The notes beneath the pieces are model-generated. The model worked only from the letters and a program-made list of their open reading frames with translations, was not told where the DNA came from and did not search any database. This document shows positions 19,553 through 31,438 of a DNA stretch of 64,000 bases, in pieces. Position numbers and translations under genes: made by a program. Position 1 is the first letter of the stretch. Each line of letters starts with the position of its first letter. The DNA comes from Elusimicrobiota bacterium (lineage in GTDB: Bacteria; Elusimicrobiota; Elusimicrobia; UBA1565; UBA9628): contig JAGWUP010000001.1 of the NCBI GenBank assembly GCA_028868375.1, positions 124,001-188,000 on the forward strand, written 5' to 3'.

Positions 19553-20433
19553 TGAGAAAAGCTTTGGGCCGCGGACTTAATGCGCTGATCTCTGCGCAAC
19601 CTACTGCCGATGCTCAATCACAGGCTCATGCGACTCTGAATGTCCCCTTATCAAAGATACGCCCGAATCATCTTCAGCCCAGGCGGCAGTTCGATCCAGA
19701 AAAACTCGCAGAGCTCTCTTCATCGATACGGGAACATGGTCTTGCACAGCCTATCGTCGTCTCCTACGACCAGGGAAGCGACAGCTATGAAATCATCGCT
19801 GGAGAACGGCGCTGGCGCGCCAGCGAACTTGCCGGCCTGACTGAAATCAATGTCGTCATACGCACGCCTAGAGACGACCAGCAACGCTTGGCCCTAGCCC
19901 TGGTAGAAAATCTTCAACGTGAGGATTTGAATCCAATAGAAGAAGCCCTGGGTTATCTGAGACTGATCAAGGAATTCCACATTTCCCAAACTGATCTAGG
20001 ACGCACTGTCGGAAAAGCGAAATCAACCGTCTCGAATACGCTGCGCCTCCTCGAGCTGCCGGAGGATATGCAAAAGGCGCTCGGGGGGGGAGCGATCAGC
20101 GAAGCGCATGGCCGCGCGCTTCTGTCGGTCTCTAATGCGCTTGAGCGAAAACGCCTTTTCGAGCTGATCCTTGAACAAAACCTTTCGGTCCGCGAAACGG
20201 TAGAGCTCGCCCGTCAAATAGAATCGGGGGGGACTTTACTGGAGGAAGAGACGGCAAGGCTGCCGAAACCGGAACGCCCCGCTGATCTTATCGCCTTGGA
20301 AACGGAACTACAGCAAAAACTGGGAACCAAGGTGGAGATCAAGACGCGAAAAGATCCTAAAAGAGGCAGCATTACCCTCCATTTTTTCTCTCTGGATGAT
20401 CTTGACAAATTGCTAAAAATACTGAAAAATTAA
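19552..20433 (+). CDS. parB: Chromosome partitioning protein ParB/Spo0J
   Basis: A 293-residue ParB. The N-terminal CTPase region has NHLQPRRQFDPEKLAEL and the C-motif GERRWRASELAG. A helix-turn-helix follows (QTDLGRTVGKAKSTVSNTLRL), and the C-terminal dimerisation part ends LHFFSLDDLDKLLKIL. ParB clamps onto parS, spreads and recruits SMC. Length and domain order are normal for chromosomal ParB. It overlaps parA by one base and the next gene by one base, so all three are likely co-translated. Low GC in its 5' part gives way to the background level downstream. Confidence 0.95.
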   Translation: MRKALGRGLNALISAQPTADAQSQAHATLNVPLSKIRPNHLQPRRQFDPEKLAELSSSIREHGLAQPIVVSYDQGSDSYEIIAGERRWRASELAGLTEINVVIRTPRDDQQRLALALVENLQREDLNPIEEALGYLRLIKEFHISQTDLGRTVGKAKSTVSNTLRLLELPEDMQKALGGGAISEAHGRALLSVSNALERKRLFELILEQNLSVRETVELARQIESGGTLLEEETARLPKPERPADLIALETELQQKLGTKVEIKTRKDPKRGSITLHFFSLDDLDKLLKILKN

Positions 20434-21416
20434 TGACTTTTTTGACATCCCTCTGGCTCATTTTGGCCGCTCCCTGTTTTTGCCAGACAGTCGAGCTTTC
20501 AACCAGTCCCGTCATGCCGGCCTATCTTAGCCTGTCCCCCAACATCAACGATTTTACCCGCTTCGCCGACGGCGGGCCGGACGACAACTGGTACGTTGGC
20601 TTCGACAATGCCTGGATCGTCAAGCTGCCATCGGCCCCGGCCGGGGATTTCTCGCGGGCATTCATAGGGGCGAAGCTGGGCCGAGCCAAGGCCATCCAGG
20701 ACCCGAATAAACCCTGGCTGCGCGAACGCATCAAGGGCCGCATCTACATGGCCATCTCGCCCTCGCCTTCATTTTCCGCCGAGCAGAGCTTTTTCCTGAC
20801 CGATCTCAAGGACATTCCCTTGGAATCCTACCCTGATAGTTTCGCCGAGGGAGTCGGTTCGAGCGAATGGTTTTGGACCGAGGTGCCGCTTTCCCTAATC
20901 AACTTCGACCGCCCGAACTACCTCATCATATGGTCTCCCTCCAAATTCTTGGTCTCCGATTCCAGCGCGCCCATCCTCGCCGGGTTGTCCAACGCGGAGC
21001 AATCTGGGCAGGCAACGGCCTGGAACAACCATTCCATAACCGGAGTGCCGCCGCGCAGCCCGGATGGAGCGCTGGAAACTCCGCTCAACAACGTCAGCCC
21101 CGCATTGGCGATCAAGCTGGTGCCGAATGCCGTCTCGGAAGTCTCGGTGGGGGATTTCTCGTTGCAACGCTTCGACGCAAGCGCCGTGGGGCGTTTTTCC
21201 GTCGCCTCCACCGACCTGGACGAAGCTTGGATCGAGAGCTCCCGGGACCGTCTGAACTGGACTCGGGCGACCCCCTATCGCCGGCGACAGCCCTTCTTGT
21301 TCACGCTCGACGCCGCGCGCCTGGCCCCCGGAACATTCTGGCGCGCCGCCGCGCGCGATAGCCTGGGAACGGTCGGCTATAGCGATATCGTCGCCATTCC
21401 GTATGGCTCTCCTTAA
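20433..21416 (+). CDS. Secreted hypothetical protein
   Basis: A 327-residue protein with a signal peptide (MTFLTSLWLILAAPCFCQ). The mature part is beta-rich and acidic, with DFTRFADGGPDDNWYVGFDNAW, EWFWTEVPLSLINFDRPNYLIIW and a C-terminal WIESSRDRLNWTRATPYRRR stretch. This order suggests a lectin-like or beta-sandwich domain followed by a smaller Ig-like part. No family assigned. The ATG overlaps the parB stop by one base, an odd partner for a segregation operon, and the end overlaps asd by 14 bp. Confidence 0.75.
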   Translation: MTFLTSLWLILAAPCFCQTVELSTSPVMPAYLSLSPNINDFTRFADGGPDDNWYVGFDNAWIVKLPSAPAGDFSRAFIGAKLGRAKAIQDPNKPWLRERIKGRIYMAISPSPSFSAEQSFFLTDLKDIPLESYPDSFAEGVGSSEWFWTEVPLSLINFDRPNYLIIWSPSKFLVSDSSAPILAGLSNAEQSGQATAWNNHSITGVPPRSPDGALETPLNNVSPALAIKLVPNAVSEVSVGDFSLQRFDASAVGRFSVASTDLDEAWIESSRDRLNWTRATPYRRRQPFLFTLDAARLAPGTFWRAAARDSLGTVGYSDIVAIPYGSP

Positions 21417-22464
21417 GACCAAAGGGCTGATCGTCGGCGTCGTCGGCGCAACCGGCATGGTCGGACGCGAGTTGCTGTCCCTGCTGGAAAGACGCCGCTT
21501 CCCCGTCGCCGAATTATTGCCGTTTTCCTCGGGCTTGAGGCGGACAAAGGTGCGTTTCAAGGGGCGGTTGCTCGCCGTCCACTCCGCCGATCGATCGTCC
21601 CTGGAACGCTGCGACGCGATTTTTTTCGTCAGCAGCGACGCCGTATCCGCCTCGCTGGCTCCTGGCCTGGCAAGGCGCGGCATCTGGTGCCTCGACGACA
21701 GCTCCGCTTTCCGCCCAGCCCCCGACGTGCCGCTGGTCATCCCGGAGATCAACGCTTCGTCATTAAGCCCTGACCGCCGCCTGGTGGCTGGCCCCAATTG
21801 CACGGTGACAGGCTTGGCGGTGGCGGGCTATCCGCTGCATCGCCTTGCAGGCGTGCGGCGCGTCCGGCTCGCCTCTTATCAGGCGGTCTCCGGGGCGGGG
21901 AAGGCCGCGCTGGACGAGTTCCTGGTCCAAGCGCGCGCTCTGGCCTCGTCGCTGAAGCTTGGAGATGGCCCCGCTCCGATCCCGGTTAATAAAAAGGCCA
22001 GATTTCTTCCGGCGCCGATCGCCTGCAACGTCATCCCGCAAGTCGGGGCCTTCGACTCTTTCGGCCGCAGCTCGGAAGAAAGCAAAATCTCCTCCGAGCT
22101 AAACAAGCTTTGGGGAGCCGACGTGTCCGTCAGCGCCACCACGGTCCGCGTCCCGGTCGTGCGCGGGCACTCCCTGGCGGTCTGGCTCGAGTTCGAGCGG
22201 CCGCTTTCACCCAGCCGCGCGCGACGCCTGCTCGCGAAGGCGCCGGGGGTATCCCTATTCGATTCCGGCTATCCGACGCCGCTTCAAGCGGGGGGCAAGG
22301 ATGGGGTTTTCGTCGGCCGATTGCGCCAAGGCGTCGACTCCAGGGAGCTCTGCCTCTGGATCGTCTCCGACAATCTGCTCAAGGGCGCGGCCTTGAACTC
22401 GATACAGACCGCCGAGGAGCTGTTGCGCCGCGGCTGGTTGTCGCCCCGCGGCTTCTCCGTCTAG
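21403..22464 (+). CDS. asd: Aspartate-semialdehyde dehydrogenase
   Basis: A 353-residue enzyme that reduces aspartyl phosphate to aspartate semialdehyde, the branch point to lysine, diaminopimelate, methionine and threonine. GVVGATGMVGRELLSLLERR is the NADP-binding start, GPNCT holds the catalytic Cys133, and SYQAVSGAGKAALDEF and VPVVRGHSLAVW are family motifs. It overlaps the preceding gene by 14 bp. Its 3' end runs 86 bp into the oppositely oriented mazG. Confidence 0.93.
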   Translation: MALLKTKGLIVGVVGATGMVGRELLSLLERRRFPVAELLPFSSGLRRTKVRFKGRLLAVHSADRSSLERCDAIFFVSSDAVSASLAPGLARRGIWCLDDSSAFRPAPDVPLVIPEINASSLSPDRRLVAGPNCTVTGLAVAGYPLHRLAGVRRVRLASYQAVSGAGKAALDEFLVQARALASSLKLGDGPAPIPVNKKARFLPAPIACNVIPQVGAFDSFGRSSEESKISSELNKLWGADVSVSATTVRVPVVRGHSLAVWLEFERPLSPSRARRLLAKAPGVSLFDSGYPTPLQAGGKDGVFVGRLRQGVDSRELCLWIVSDNLLKGAALNSIQTAEELLRRGWLSPRGFSV

Positions 22465-22873
22465 CCCTGGCCTCCAGGTCCCGGCTGCGCTTGGCCCGCT
22501 CGGCCGCCTTGATCTCGGCCCAGCGGCGCTTGACGTCGGCGGGGGAGGGCAACCGCGCGTTCCCAAAAACATGGGGATGCCGACGTTTGAGCTTGATGTA
22601 TTGGCTGCGCGCCACGTCCTCGATATCGAACTGGCCGTTCTCGGCGGCGATCTGGGCGTGCAGGAGCACCTGCAGCAGCAGGTCCCCCAACTCGTCCTCG
22701 ATCTCGTGCCATTTGCCGGCGCGCAAGGCCTGCTCGACCTCGCGCGCTTCCTCGCGCAGATAGGGGATCAGAGACAAATGGGTTTGGGCGCGGTCCCAGG
22801 GACAGCCGCGCGGGGAGCGCAGCCGGCGGATGAGCGCCGCCAGCCGCTGGAACTGCGAGCTACGCCCGGACAA
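22379..22873 (-). CDS. mazG: MazG-type nucleotide pyrophosphohydrolase
   Basis: A 164-residue single-domain MazG. The pattern CPWDRAQTHLSLIPYLREEA...E.EQAL and the EIEDELGDLLLQV motif supply the acidic Mg-binding residues (ExxE and ExxD). The enzyme removes pyrophosphate from NTPs and helps clear damaged nucleotides or lower (p)ppGpp-linked stress. It is shorter than E. coli MazG (263 residues), which has two domains. The last ~35 residues are Arg/Ser-rich and low in complexity; they are encoded in the overlap with asd. The start overlaps the serS stop by 14 bp. Confidence 0.88.
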   Translation of the reverse strand: MSGRSSQFQRLAALIRRLRSPRGCPWDRAQTHLSLIPYLREEAREVEQALRAGKWHEIEDELGDLLLQVLLHAQIAAENGQFDIEDVARSQYIKLKRRHPHVFGNARLPSPADVKRRWAEIKAAERAKRSRDLEARARRRSRGATTSRGATAPRRSVSSSRPRP

Positions 22874-24161
22874 TCGCGTCGCTCCCGAAGAACGGGCGCA
22901 GGGCTTTCGGGATAAGCACGGAGCCGTCCGATTGCTGGTAGTTTTCGAGGATGGCCGCGAAAAGGCGCCCGACCGCGACGCCGCTGCCGTTGAGGGTGTG
23001 GACGAACTCCGGGGAGGCTTTGGCGTCGCGCTTGAACCGGGCGCTCATGCGCCGCGCTTGGTAGTCGCCGCAATCGGAGCAGGACGATATCTCGCGATAG
23101 CGCTTCTCCGACGGCATCCAGACCTCCAAGTCGTATGTCTTGCGCGAAGCCGCCGAAAGATCGGCTGTGCACAACGACAAGACCCGATGCGGCAGTTCGA
23201 GTTCGGCCAGGATGGCCTCGGCGTCCCGCGTCAATTGCTCGAGGGCCTGCAGGGAGTCCTCCGGCCGAGTGATCCAGACCAGCTCGACCTTGTCGAATTG
23301 ATGGTTGCGAATCAGACCCCGCACGTCCTTGCCGTAGGAGCCGGCCTCCTGGCGGAAGCAGGGGGTGTAGGCCGTCAGCTTCATGGGCAGGCGCTGCGAC
23401 GGCACGATCTCGTCTCGTACGAGATTCGTCAGCGGAACCTCGGCGGTAGGGATCAAATATAACGGTGAGGCCTTGTCTGCCTCGCCGTTCATCGTCTTGT
23501 ACAAATCCGCCTCGAACTTCGGCAGCTGCCCCGTTCCCTCAAGGATCTCGGGGCGGACGAGGCAGGGGGGGGAAACCTCCAAATAGCCGGCCTTGACATG
23601 GCGGTCGAGCTGGAAGGCGGTGATCGCCCGCATCAAACGCGCTCCGGCGCCTTTCCATAAGGCGAAGCGTGAGCCGGAAAGCTTCGCGGCGGCGGCGAAA
23701 TCGAGAATACCCAGCGTTTCGCCCAGCGTTTGATGGTCCAGCGGCTTGAAACCAGGAGCGCGGGGCTCAAGCCCGCTGCGCAGCACGACATTGTCGGCCT
23801 CGGAGGTTCCGACCGGCACCGATTCATGGGGAAGATTCGGCAAGCCCAGAAGGGCCAACCTCGCCCGCTCCGCCAACGGCGCCAGTTCGGCCTCCAGCTC
23901 CGCCAGCCGCCGCTTCCCCTCGGCAACCTCGCCCATCAACGTCCGCGCCAAAGTCTCGTCCTTGTCCGCCTTGGCCTTGCCGATCCGCTGCGAGGCCGCG
24001 TTGCGCTGCGCGCGCAGTCGCTCGACCTCCGCCGACATGGCCCGGCGCTCCGCGTCCAGCTTGGCGGCTTGCTCGAAGGCGGGCAGGTAGCGGCCGCCCC
24101 GCGCCTTCAATCCGGAGCGCGCGCGGTCGGGCTCGCAGCGTATGATGGCGGGATCAATCAT
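22860..24161 (-). CDS. serS: Seryl-tRNA synthetase
   Basis: A 433-residue class II synthetase charging tRNA-Ser. The N-terminal antiparallel coiled coil (about residues 28-105) that grips the long variable arm is clear. Class II motif 2 appears as PCFRQEAGSYGKDVRGLIR, with HQFDKVEL after it, and motif 3 as GSGVAVGRLFAAILENYQ. Length is normal. It is the last gene before a small exported protein and the gyr genes on the same strand, and its stop overlaps mazG. Confidence 0.96.
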   Translation of the reverse strand: MIDPAIIRCEPDRARSGLKARGGRYLPAFEQAAKLDAERRAMSAEVERLRAQRNAASQRIGKAKADKDETLARTLMGEVAEGKRRLAELEAELAPLAERARLALLGLPNLPHESVPVGTSEADNVVLRSGLEPRAPGFKPLDHQTLGETLGILDFAAAAKLSGSRFALWKGAGARLMRAITAFQLDRHVKAGYLEVSPPCLVRPEILEGTGQLPKFEADLYKTMNGEADKASPLYLIPTAEVPLTNLVRDEIVPSQRLPMKLTAYTPCFRQEAGSYGKDVRGLIRNHQFDKVELVWITRPEDSLQALEQLTRDAEAILAELELPHRVLSLCTADLSAASRKTYDLEVWMPSEKRYREISSCSDCGDYQARRMSARFKRDAKASPEFVHTLNGSGVAVGRLFAAILENYQQSDGSVLIPKALRPFFGSDAIVRA

Positions 24162-24194
24162 CTCGATTCAAATCAAAGCAAATCCGACGAGGTC

Positions 24195-24707
24195 CTAACG
24201 TCCGATCGGCAGGGCGGCTTCGACGATGCGCAGCGGCTCTTGGTCATCCAGGCGCGGCTTGAGCATGAAGCGTATCCTCAGCTCGACAGGCCAATAGCCC
24301 TCTCGGCGAAGCGCCTGCAGGTAGCGCTTCGTCAGGGAGGTCGGATCGACCGTCGCCTCGAAGACCTGGTTGGCCGGCGCCAACGGCACCCGTTTCTCGT
24401 CCAGCAGGTAGGGGAGGGCCCAAACCGGCGAGCTCCCCGGAGCGACCAGGCGCTCGACCTTCGCCTCGACCGCGTATCGCAGCAATAGTCCCTCGACGAC
24501 CGGGCCGCGATTGCGCAGGCCCACGCGCGCAAGCAAGCGGCCCTCCAAGGGCACCCCGGGGGTGAGGGCGAGGCGCTCTATGTCCGCCCGCCTGCGCGCA
24601 TCGCGCCCCTTGCCGCCGACAAGCAGCTGCCAATGCGCTGCCTCCAACCGGACCCCCGCGGCCGCTGGCATCACGCAAAACAGCAAAAGGCAGAGGCTAG
24701 CCTTCAT
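24195..24707 (-). CDS. Exported hypothetical protein
   Basis: A 170-residue protein with a signal peptide ([18 protein letters not shown]). The mature part, [29 protein letters not shown], continues with alternating strands and ends [12 protein letters not shown], suggesting one compact beta-rich domain. No family assigned. The ATG at 24707 lies within the final codons of gyrA (11 bp overlap) and was chosen because it starts the signal peptide; an ATG four codons earlier (24719) is also in frame. Confidence 0.65.
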   Translation of the reverse strand: MKASLCLLLFCVMPAAAGVRLEAAHWQLLVGGKGRDARRRADIERLALTPGVPLEGRLLARVGLRNRGPVVEGLLLRYAVEAKVERLVAPGSSPVWALPYLLDEKRVPLAPANQVFEATVDPTSLTKRYLQALRREGYWPVELRIRFMLKPRLDDQEPLRIVEAALPIGR

Positions 24708-27213
24708 GCTTGCGATCAAGCGGCAGCTCAGGGCTGACCGGGGGCTCGACCGCGATCGGCGCCACCCGCGCGACCCTGTCTCCCTCTTCCAAGCGAACCA
24801 GCCGCACTCCCTGTGTGTTGCGCGAGATGGTCTTGATGTCGGCGCATCTCAGCCGAATCGCCTTGCCTTTCTCGGTCATGACCATCAAGTCTTCATCGTC
24901 GGTCACGAGCTTGACCCCGATCACCGAGCCGTTCCTGTCGGTGGCCTTGATCGTGATCACCCCGCCGCCGCCGCGGTGCTGCCCGCGGTATTCGTTGAGT
25001 CCCGTCCTCTTGCCGTAGCCGTTCTCGCAGACCGTCAACAAGGTCTTCTTGCTGTCTCTCGGAAAGGCTTCCATGCCGACGACTTGGTCGCCGCCCTGCA
25101 GCAAGCGGATGCCGCGCACGCCCATGGCCGAGCGCCCCATCGAGCGGACGTCTTCCTCGGGGAAGCGTATCGACATGCCGCTCTTGGTCGCTATCAGCAG
25201 CTCTTCGTGCCCTCCGGTATGCTGGACCTCGACGAGGACATCCCCCTCGCCCAGCGAAATGGCGTTGATCCCGCTGCGCCGTATGTGCTCCAGACCGGAC
25301 AGGGGCGTCTTCTTGATCGTGCCGTCGCGCGTGCACATCACGAGGTAGGTCTCGTGGCCCTTGCGCTCCTCGAACGAGCGGATGGCGATGCAGGAGGTGA
25401 CCCGCTCCTCTCCGCCGATCGCAAGCAAATTGACGACGGCCTTGCCGCGAGAGGTTCTATTGCCCTCCGGAATCTCATAGGCCTTCAAGGCGAACGCCCG
25501 CCCGCGGCTGGTGAAAAACAGCAGGGTCGCGTGCGTGTCCGTGATGAAGAAGTTCTCGATGAAATCCTCTTCCTTGACTTCGGCTCCCGTGATGCCCTTG
25601 CCGCCGCGCCCCTGGGCCTGATAGGTCGCCACGGGTATGCGCTTGATATAGCCGGCGTTCGACAGGGAGATCACGACCTCTTCCTTGGCGATCAGGTCCT
25701 CGAGGGTCATCTCGGCCGCCTCGGTCGTGATCTGGGTCTGCCGCGTCTTGCCGAAGGACTCCTTGACGGTCTCCAGCTCCTTGACGACGATGGCCATGAC
25801 CTTCTTGACGTCGGCCAAGATCGCCTTCAACTCGGCGATGCGCTTGACGAGGCCGTCGTATTCCTCCTGGAGTTCGTTGACGGAGAGCTTGGTCAGCTGC
25901 GCCAAGCGCATGTCGAGGATGGCCTGCGCCTGGGCCTTGGAAAGCTCGAAGGTCTCGATCAATTCCGCCTTCGCCTCGTCGGGGTCCTTGGCTCCCCGGA
26001 TGATCTTGATGACGCGATCGATGTTCTTGACGGCGATGAGGAAGCCTTCCAGTATATGGGCGCGGTCCAAGGCCTTGCGCAGCTGGAACTTGGTCCGGCG
26101 AACGACGACGGCCTTGCGGTGCTGGACGTAATGAGCGAGCATCTCGCGCACCGGCAGCACCCGCGGCCTGCCGTCGACCAGGGACAGCAGGATCACCCCG
26201 AAGGTCGTCTCCATCTGCGTGTGCTTGAAGAGCTGGTTTAAGACGACGTTGGCGTTGCCGTCCCGCTTGACCTCTATGACGACGCGCATGCCCTTGCGAT
26301 CCGACTCGTCGCGTATGTCGGAGATGTCGGGTATCTTCTTGTCCCGGACCAGCTCCGCGATGGTCTCGAGCAGCGCGGCCTTGTTGACCTGATAAGGCAG
26401 CTCCGTGACGATGATGGCCTGCCGATTGCCCTTGATGTCCTCGATCTCCGTGCGCGCCTGTATCCGGACCGAGCCGCGCCCCGTCTCGAAATAGTCCCGT
26501 ATGCCGGCCTTGCCGCGCACGATGCCGCCCGTCGGAAAATCCGGGCCCTTGACGATCTTGAGCAGCTCCTTGCTTTCGAGCTTGGGGTCCTTGATCAGGG
26601 CGACCGCGGCCTCGCAAATTTCCGCGAGATTATGGGGGGGGATATTGGTCGCCATGCCGACCGCGATGCCGGAGGAGCCGTTGACGAGCAGGTTGGGCAC
26701 GCGGGCCGGCAGCACGACCGGCTCTTGCGTCGTGCCGTCGAAATTGGAGACGAAGTCGACCGTATCCTGGTCGATATCGGCCAGCAGTTCCTCGCCGAAG
26801 CGGGACAAGCGCGCCTCCGTGTAGCGGTAGGCCGCGGCCGGGTCGCCGTCCACCGAGCCGAAGTTTCCCTGCCCGTCGACCAATGGGTGCAGCAGAGAGA
26901 AGTCCTGGACCATGCGGACGAGGGCGTCGTAGACGGCGCTGTCGCCGTGCGGGTGGTATTTCTTCAACACCTCGCCGACCACGCCGGCGCATTTGGAGTA
27001 CTTCTTGTTCGAGGCCAACCCCTCGTCGTGCATGGCGTAGAGGATGCGCCGATGCACCGGCTTCAAGCCGTCGCGGATGTCGGGGAGGGCGCGCCCCACG
27101 ATGACCGACATGGAGTAATCGATATAGGACGCCTTCATCTCGGCGCCGATGTCCCGGCGAATGATGTTTCCGATCGGCTCCGGCGTCAACTCCGGCTGCT
27201 TGGGGGTGCTCAT
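24697..27213 (-). CDS. gyrA: DNA gyrase subunit A
   Basis: An 838-residue GyrA. The quinolone-resistance region reads [19 protein letters not shown], with Ser and Asp at the positions that are susceptible in E. coli. The active-site Tyr lies in [15 protein letters not shown]. The C-terminal pinwheel carries the GyrA-box-type [10 protein letters not shown], which separates gyrase from topoisomerase IV ParC. It cleaves and rejoins DNA while GyrB supplies ATP energy. 29 bp separates it from gyrB, so they share a transcript. Confidence 0.97.
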   Translation of the reverse strand: MSTPKQPELTPEPIGNIIRRDIGAEMKASYIDYSMSVIVGRALPDIRDGLKPVHRRILYAMHDEGLASNKKYSKCAGVVGEVLKKYHPHGDSAVYDALVRMVQDFSLLHPLVDGQGNFGSVDGDPAAAYRYTEARLSRFGEELLADIDQDTVDFVSNFDGTTQEPVVLPARVPNLLVNGSSGIAVGMATNIPPHNLAEICEAAVALIKDPKLESKELLKIVKGPDFPTGGIVRGKAGIRDYFETGRGSVRIQARTEIEDIKGNRQAIIVTELPYQVNKAALLETIAELVRDKKIPDISDIRDESDRKGMRVVIEVKRDGNANVVLNQLFKHTQMETTFGVILLSLVDGRPRVLPVREMLAHYVQHRKAVVVRRTKFQLRKALDRAHILEGFLIAVKNIDRVIKIIRGAKDPDEAKAELIETFELSKAQAQAILDMRLAQLTKLSVNELQEEYDGLVKRIAELKAILADVKKVMAIVVKELETVKESFGKTRQTQITTEAAEMTLEDLIAKEEVVISLSNAGYIKRIPVATYQAQGRGGKGITGAEVKEEDFIENFFITDTHATLLFFTSRGRAFALKAYEIPEGNRTSRGKAVVNLLAIGGEERVTSCIAIRSFEERKGHETYLVMCTRDGTIKKTPLSGLEHIRRSGINAISLGEGDVLVEVQHTGGHEELLIATKSGMSIRFPEEDVRSMGRSAMGVRGIRLLQGGDQVVGMEAFPRDSKKTLLTVCENGYGKRTGLNEYRGQHRGGGGVITIKATDRNGSVIGVKLVTDDEDLMVMTEKGKAIRLRCADIKTISRNTQGVRLVRLEEGDRVARVAPIAVEPPVSPELPLDRKHEG

Positions 27214-27242
27214 AGATATTCCTTCCGCCCTCTCATTGGCGG

Positions 27243-29819
<2,577 letters not shown>

Positions 29820-30122
29820 CTACTTCAACGCCGACTTGACCGCCTTGATCCACGGGCGCATGAAATACTTGTTCAGGCTTCGAACAATCTCTCCGGACCT
29901 CAATTGCAATTCATGCGCCGCGGCCGCCGAACGCGGGTTCACGTACAAGATTCCCTTCTTAACCCCGGACAACGACCAGTATTTAGAAAAATGACCAAGC
30001 TCCTTATCCCAAACCTTTGTCAGCAAATCCAACCTTGAATCCTGAACGCCCGTTTTAAAGGAAAACGAACGAACCAGATCTGCGCTGGTCGACCAAACGG
30101 CTCTTTTCTCCTTGTGCCCCAC
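29820..30122 (-). CDS. DUF721/DciA-like protein
   Basis: A 100-residue protein in the position usually taken by dciA between recF and gyrB. The sequence has the DUF721 layout: an N-terminal helix, W-D-KELGHFSKYWSLSGVK ('W..vvG..la.hs.p..l'), then ILYVNPRSAAAAHELQLRSG ('L.V.v.ss.wa.eL....'). DciA proteins load or assist the replicative helicase DnaB. The match is moderate. Spacing to dnaN is 6 bp and to gyrB 15 bp, so the replication cluster is intact except for recF. Confidence 0.7.
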   Translation of the reverse strand: MGHKEKRAVWSTSADLVRSFSFKTGVQDSRLDLLTKVWDKELGHFSKYWSLSGVKKGILYVNPRSAAAAHELQLRSGEIVRSLNKYFMRPWIKAVKSALK

Positions 30123-30128
30123 GCGGCG

Positions 30129-31244
30129 CTAAATCCTCATCGGCATCACGACGAAGCGATAGTTTCCTTCCCCCTCCGGCTCCAGCAGCGCCGGATTGAC
30201 GGGAGTGGTCAGGCCCAGCGAGACCTTGGCGGAGTCGACATGCTTGAGGGCGTCCATGACGAATTGAGGGTTGAACGCCACTTGGAATTCGCCGCCTTGA
30301 TAATCGATGGGCAGCACCTCGTTAAACTCCTGGTTCTGGCTGGCGGACGCCACCTCCAACTCTCCCTTGCGAAGCGTGTATTTGACCGAGCCGCCTCGAT
30401 CGACGGCGCATAGGGAAGCCCGCCGCGTCACTGCCAGGAGTTCCTTCGCGTCCACGAGCACGACGATATCCTTCTTGTTTGGTATCACCTGCTCGTAATG
30501 AGGGAACGTCCCTCCAACCAGCCTTGAAAGTATGGTCGTTTCTTTATACTGGAAAGCGATCTGATTCTCCGTCACCCCAACTAAAATCGAATCATGGGAG
30601 TCCGCCTTGACGTCATAGTGGGTCAGCAGACGCAATAACTCTCCCAGCACCTTGGTCGGAATGATCACCTGGAACTCCCGATCCTTGGCGACCAAGGAGG
30701 ATTGGACCAAAGACAGTCTTCTGCCGTCCGTGGCGACCATCTCCAAAACACCGTTCTTGGCCGACCAAAAGACCCCGTTGAGCACGTGCCTGGTCTCATC
30801 GGAAGATGCGGCGAAGATCGTTTTTTTGACCATATAGCCGATCAGCCCGGCGGGCGCCTCAAAAGCCTTGCTCTTATTGAACTCCGGCAGGACCGGATAT
30901 TCGCTCTTCGGAGAGCCGATGATGCCGAATCGAGAGCGGCCGCACTTGAGTTGTATTTTCCCGCCGGGATCCACCGACAATTCGACGTCTTGACCATCCG
31001 GAAGGCTGTGCAAGATATCGGAAAATTTCTTGGCGGGAATCGTGATGCTGCCGTCGCTCTCGACGTCGGCCCCTATGTAATGCTTAACGCCCATTTCCAG
31101 ATCCGTAGAAACGACCTTGACTTTTGAGTTTTCCGTCTCCAATAGAAAGTTAAGGAGTATTGGTAGTGTCGTTCTAGCGGACAGAGCGGATTGAATCGTC
31201 TGCACACCCACGAACAAGTCTTCCTTGCTGCAATGTATCTTCAT
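30129..31244 (-). CDS. dnaN: DNA polymerase III sliding clamp (beta)
   Basis: A 371-residue three-domain beta clamp starting MKIHCSKEDLFVGVQTIQSA and ending with the C-terminal VVMPMRI, where the 'MPMR' end is universal in DnaN. It encircles DNA and tethers Pol III. The ATG at 31244 is preferred because GGAGG lies about 10 nt upstream; the earlier frame (31283, 31256) runs into the dnaA-dnaN intergenic region. The gene follows dnaA with 194 bp between, which contains DnaA-box-like sites. Confidence 0.96.
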   Translation of the reverse strand: MKIHCSKEDLFVGVQTIQSALSARTTLPILLNFLLETENSKVKVVSTDLEMGVKHYIGADVESDGSITIPAKKFSDILHSLPDGQDVELSVDPGGKIQLKCGRSRFGIIGSPKSEYPVLPEFNKSKAFEAPAGLIGYMVKKTIFAASSDETRHVLNGVFWSAKNGVLEMVATDGRRLSLVQSSLVAKDREFQVIIPTKVLGELLRLLTHYDVKADSHDSILVGVTENQIAFQYKETTILSRLVGGTFPHYEQVIPNKKDIVVLVDAKELLAVTRRASLCAVDRGGSVKYTLRKGELEVASASQNQEFNEVLPIDYQGGEFQVAFNPQFVMDALKHVDSAKVSLGLTTPVNPALLEPEGEGNYRFVVMPMRI

Positions 31245-31438
31245 TGAATTCGTCATCCTCCACGTCACCATGTCGACAACCATGACAACGCCGATAAAAC
31301 GAGCCGTAGCTTGAAAAAATTTTCAACACGTCTTGTGGACAACAACGCACATCCATCCACATGATCCCACGTTTTGCGACAACACACCGGCGGATGGCCA
31401 TGATCCACATGGATATCCACCAGTCGACCACAAAGCCA
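31245..31438. other. Candidate oriC: DnaA-box cluster between dnaA and dnaN
   Basis: This 194-bp gap holds several 9-mers like the DnaA box. TTGTCCACA lies on the minus strand at 31334-31342, the form preferred by GC-rich genomes. TGATCCACA is at 31401-31409 and CCATCCACA at 31353-31361. A weaker ATATCCACC is at 31413-31421. Beside them lies an AT-rich inverted repeat, TTGAAAAAATTTTCAA (31311-31326), that could be the unwinding site. Position and gene orientation support an origin here, possibly bipartite with the sites upstream of dnaA. Confidence 0.65.
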
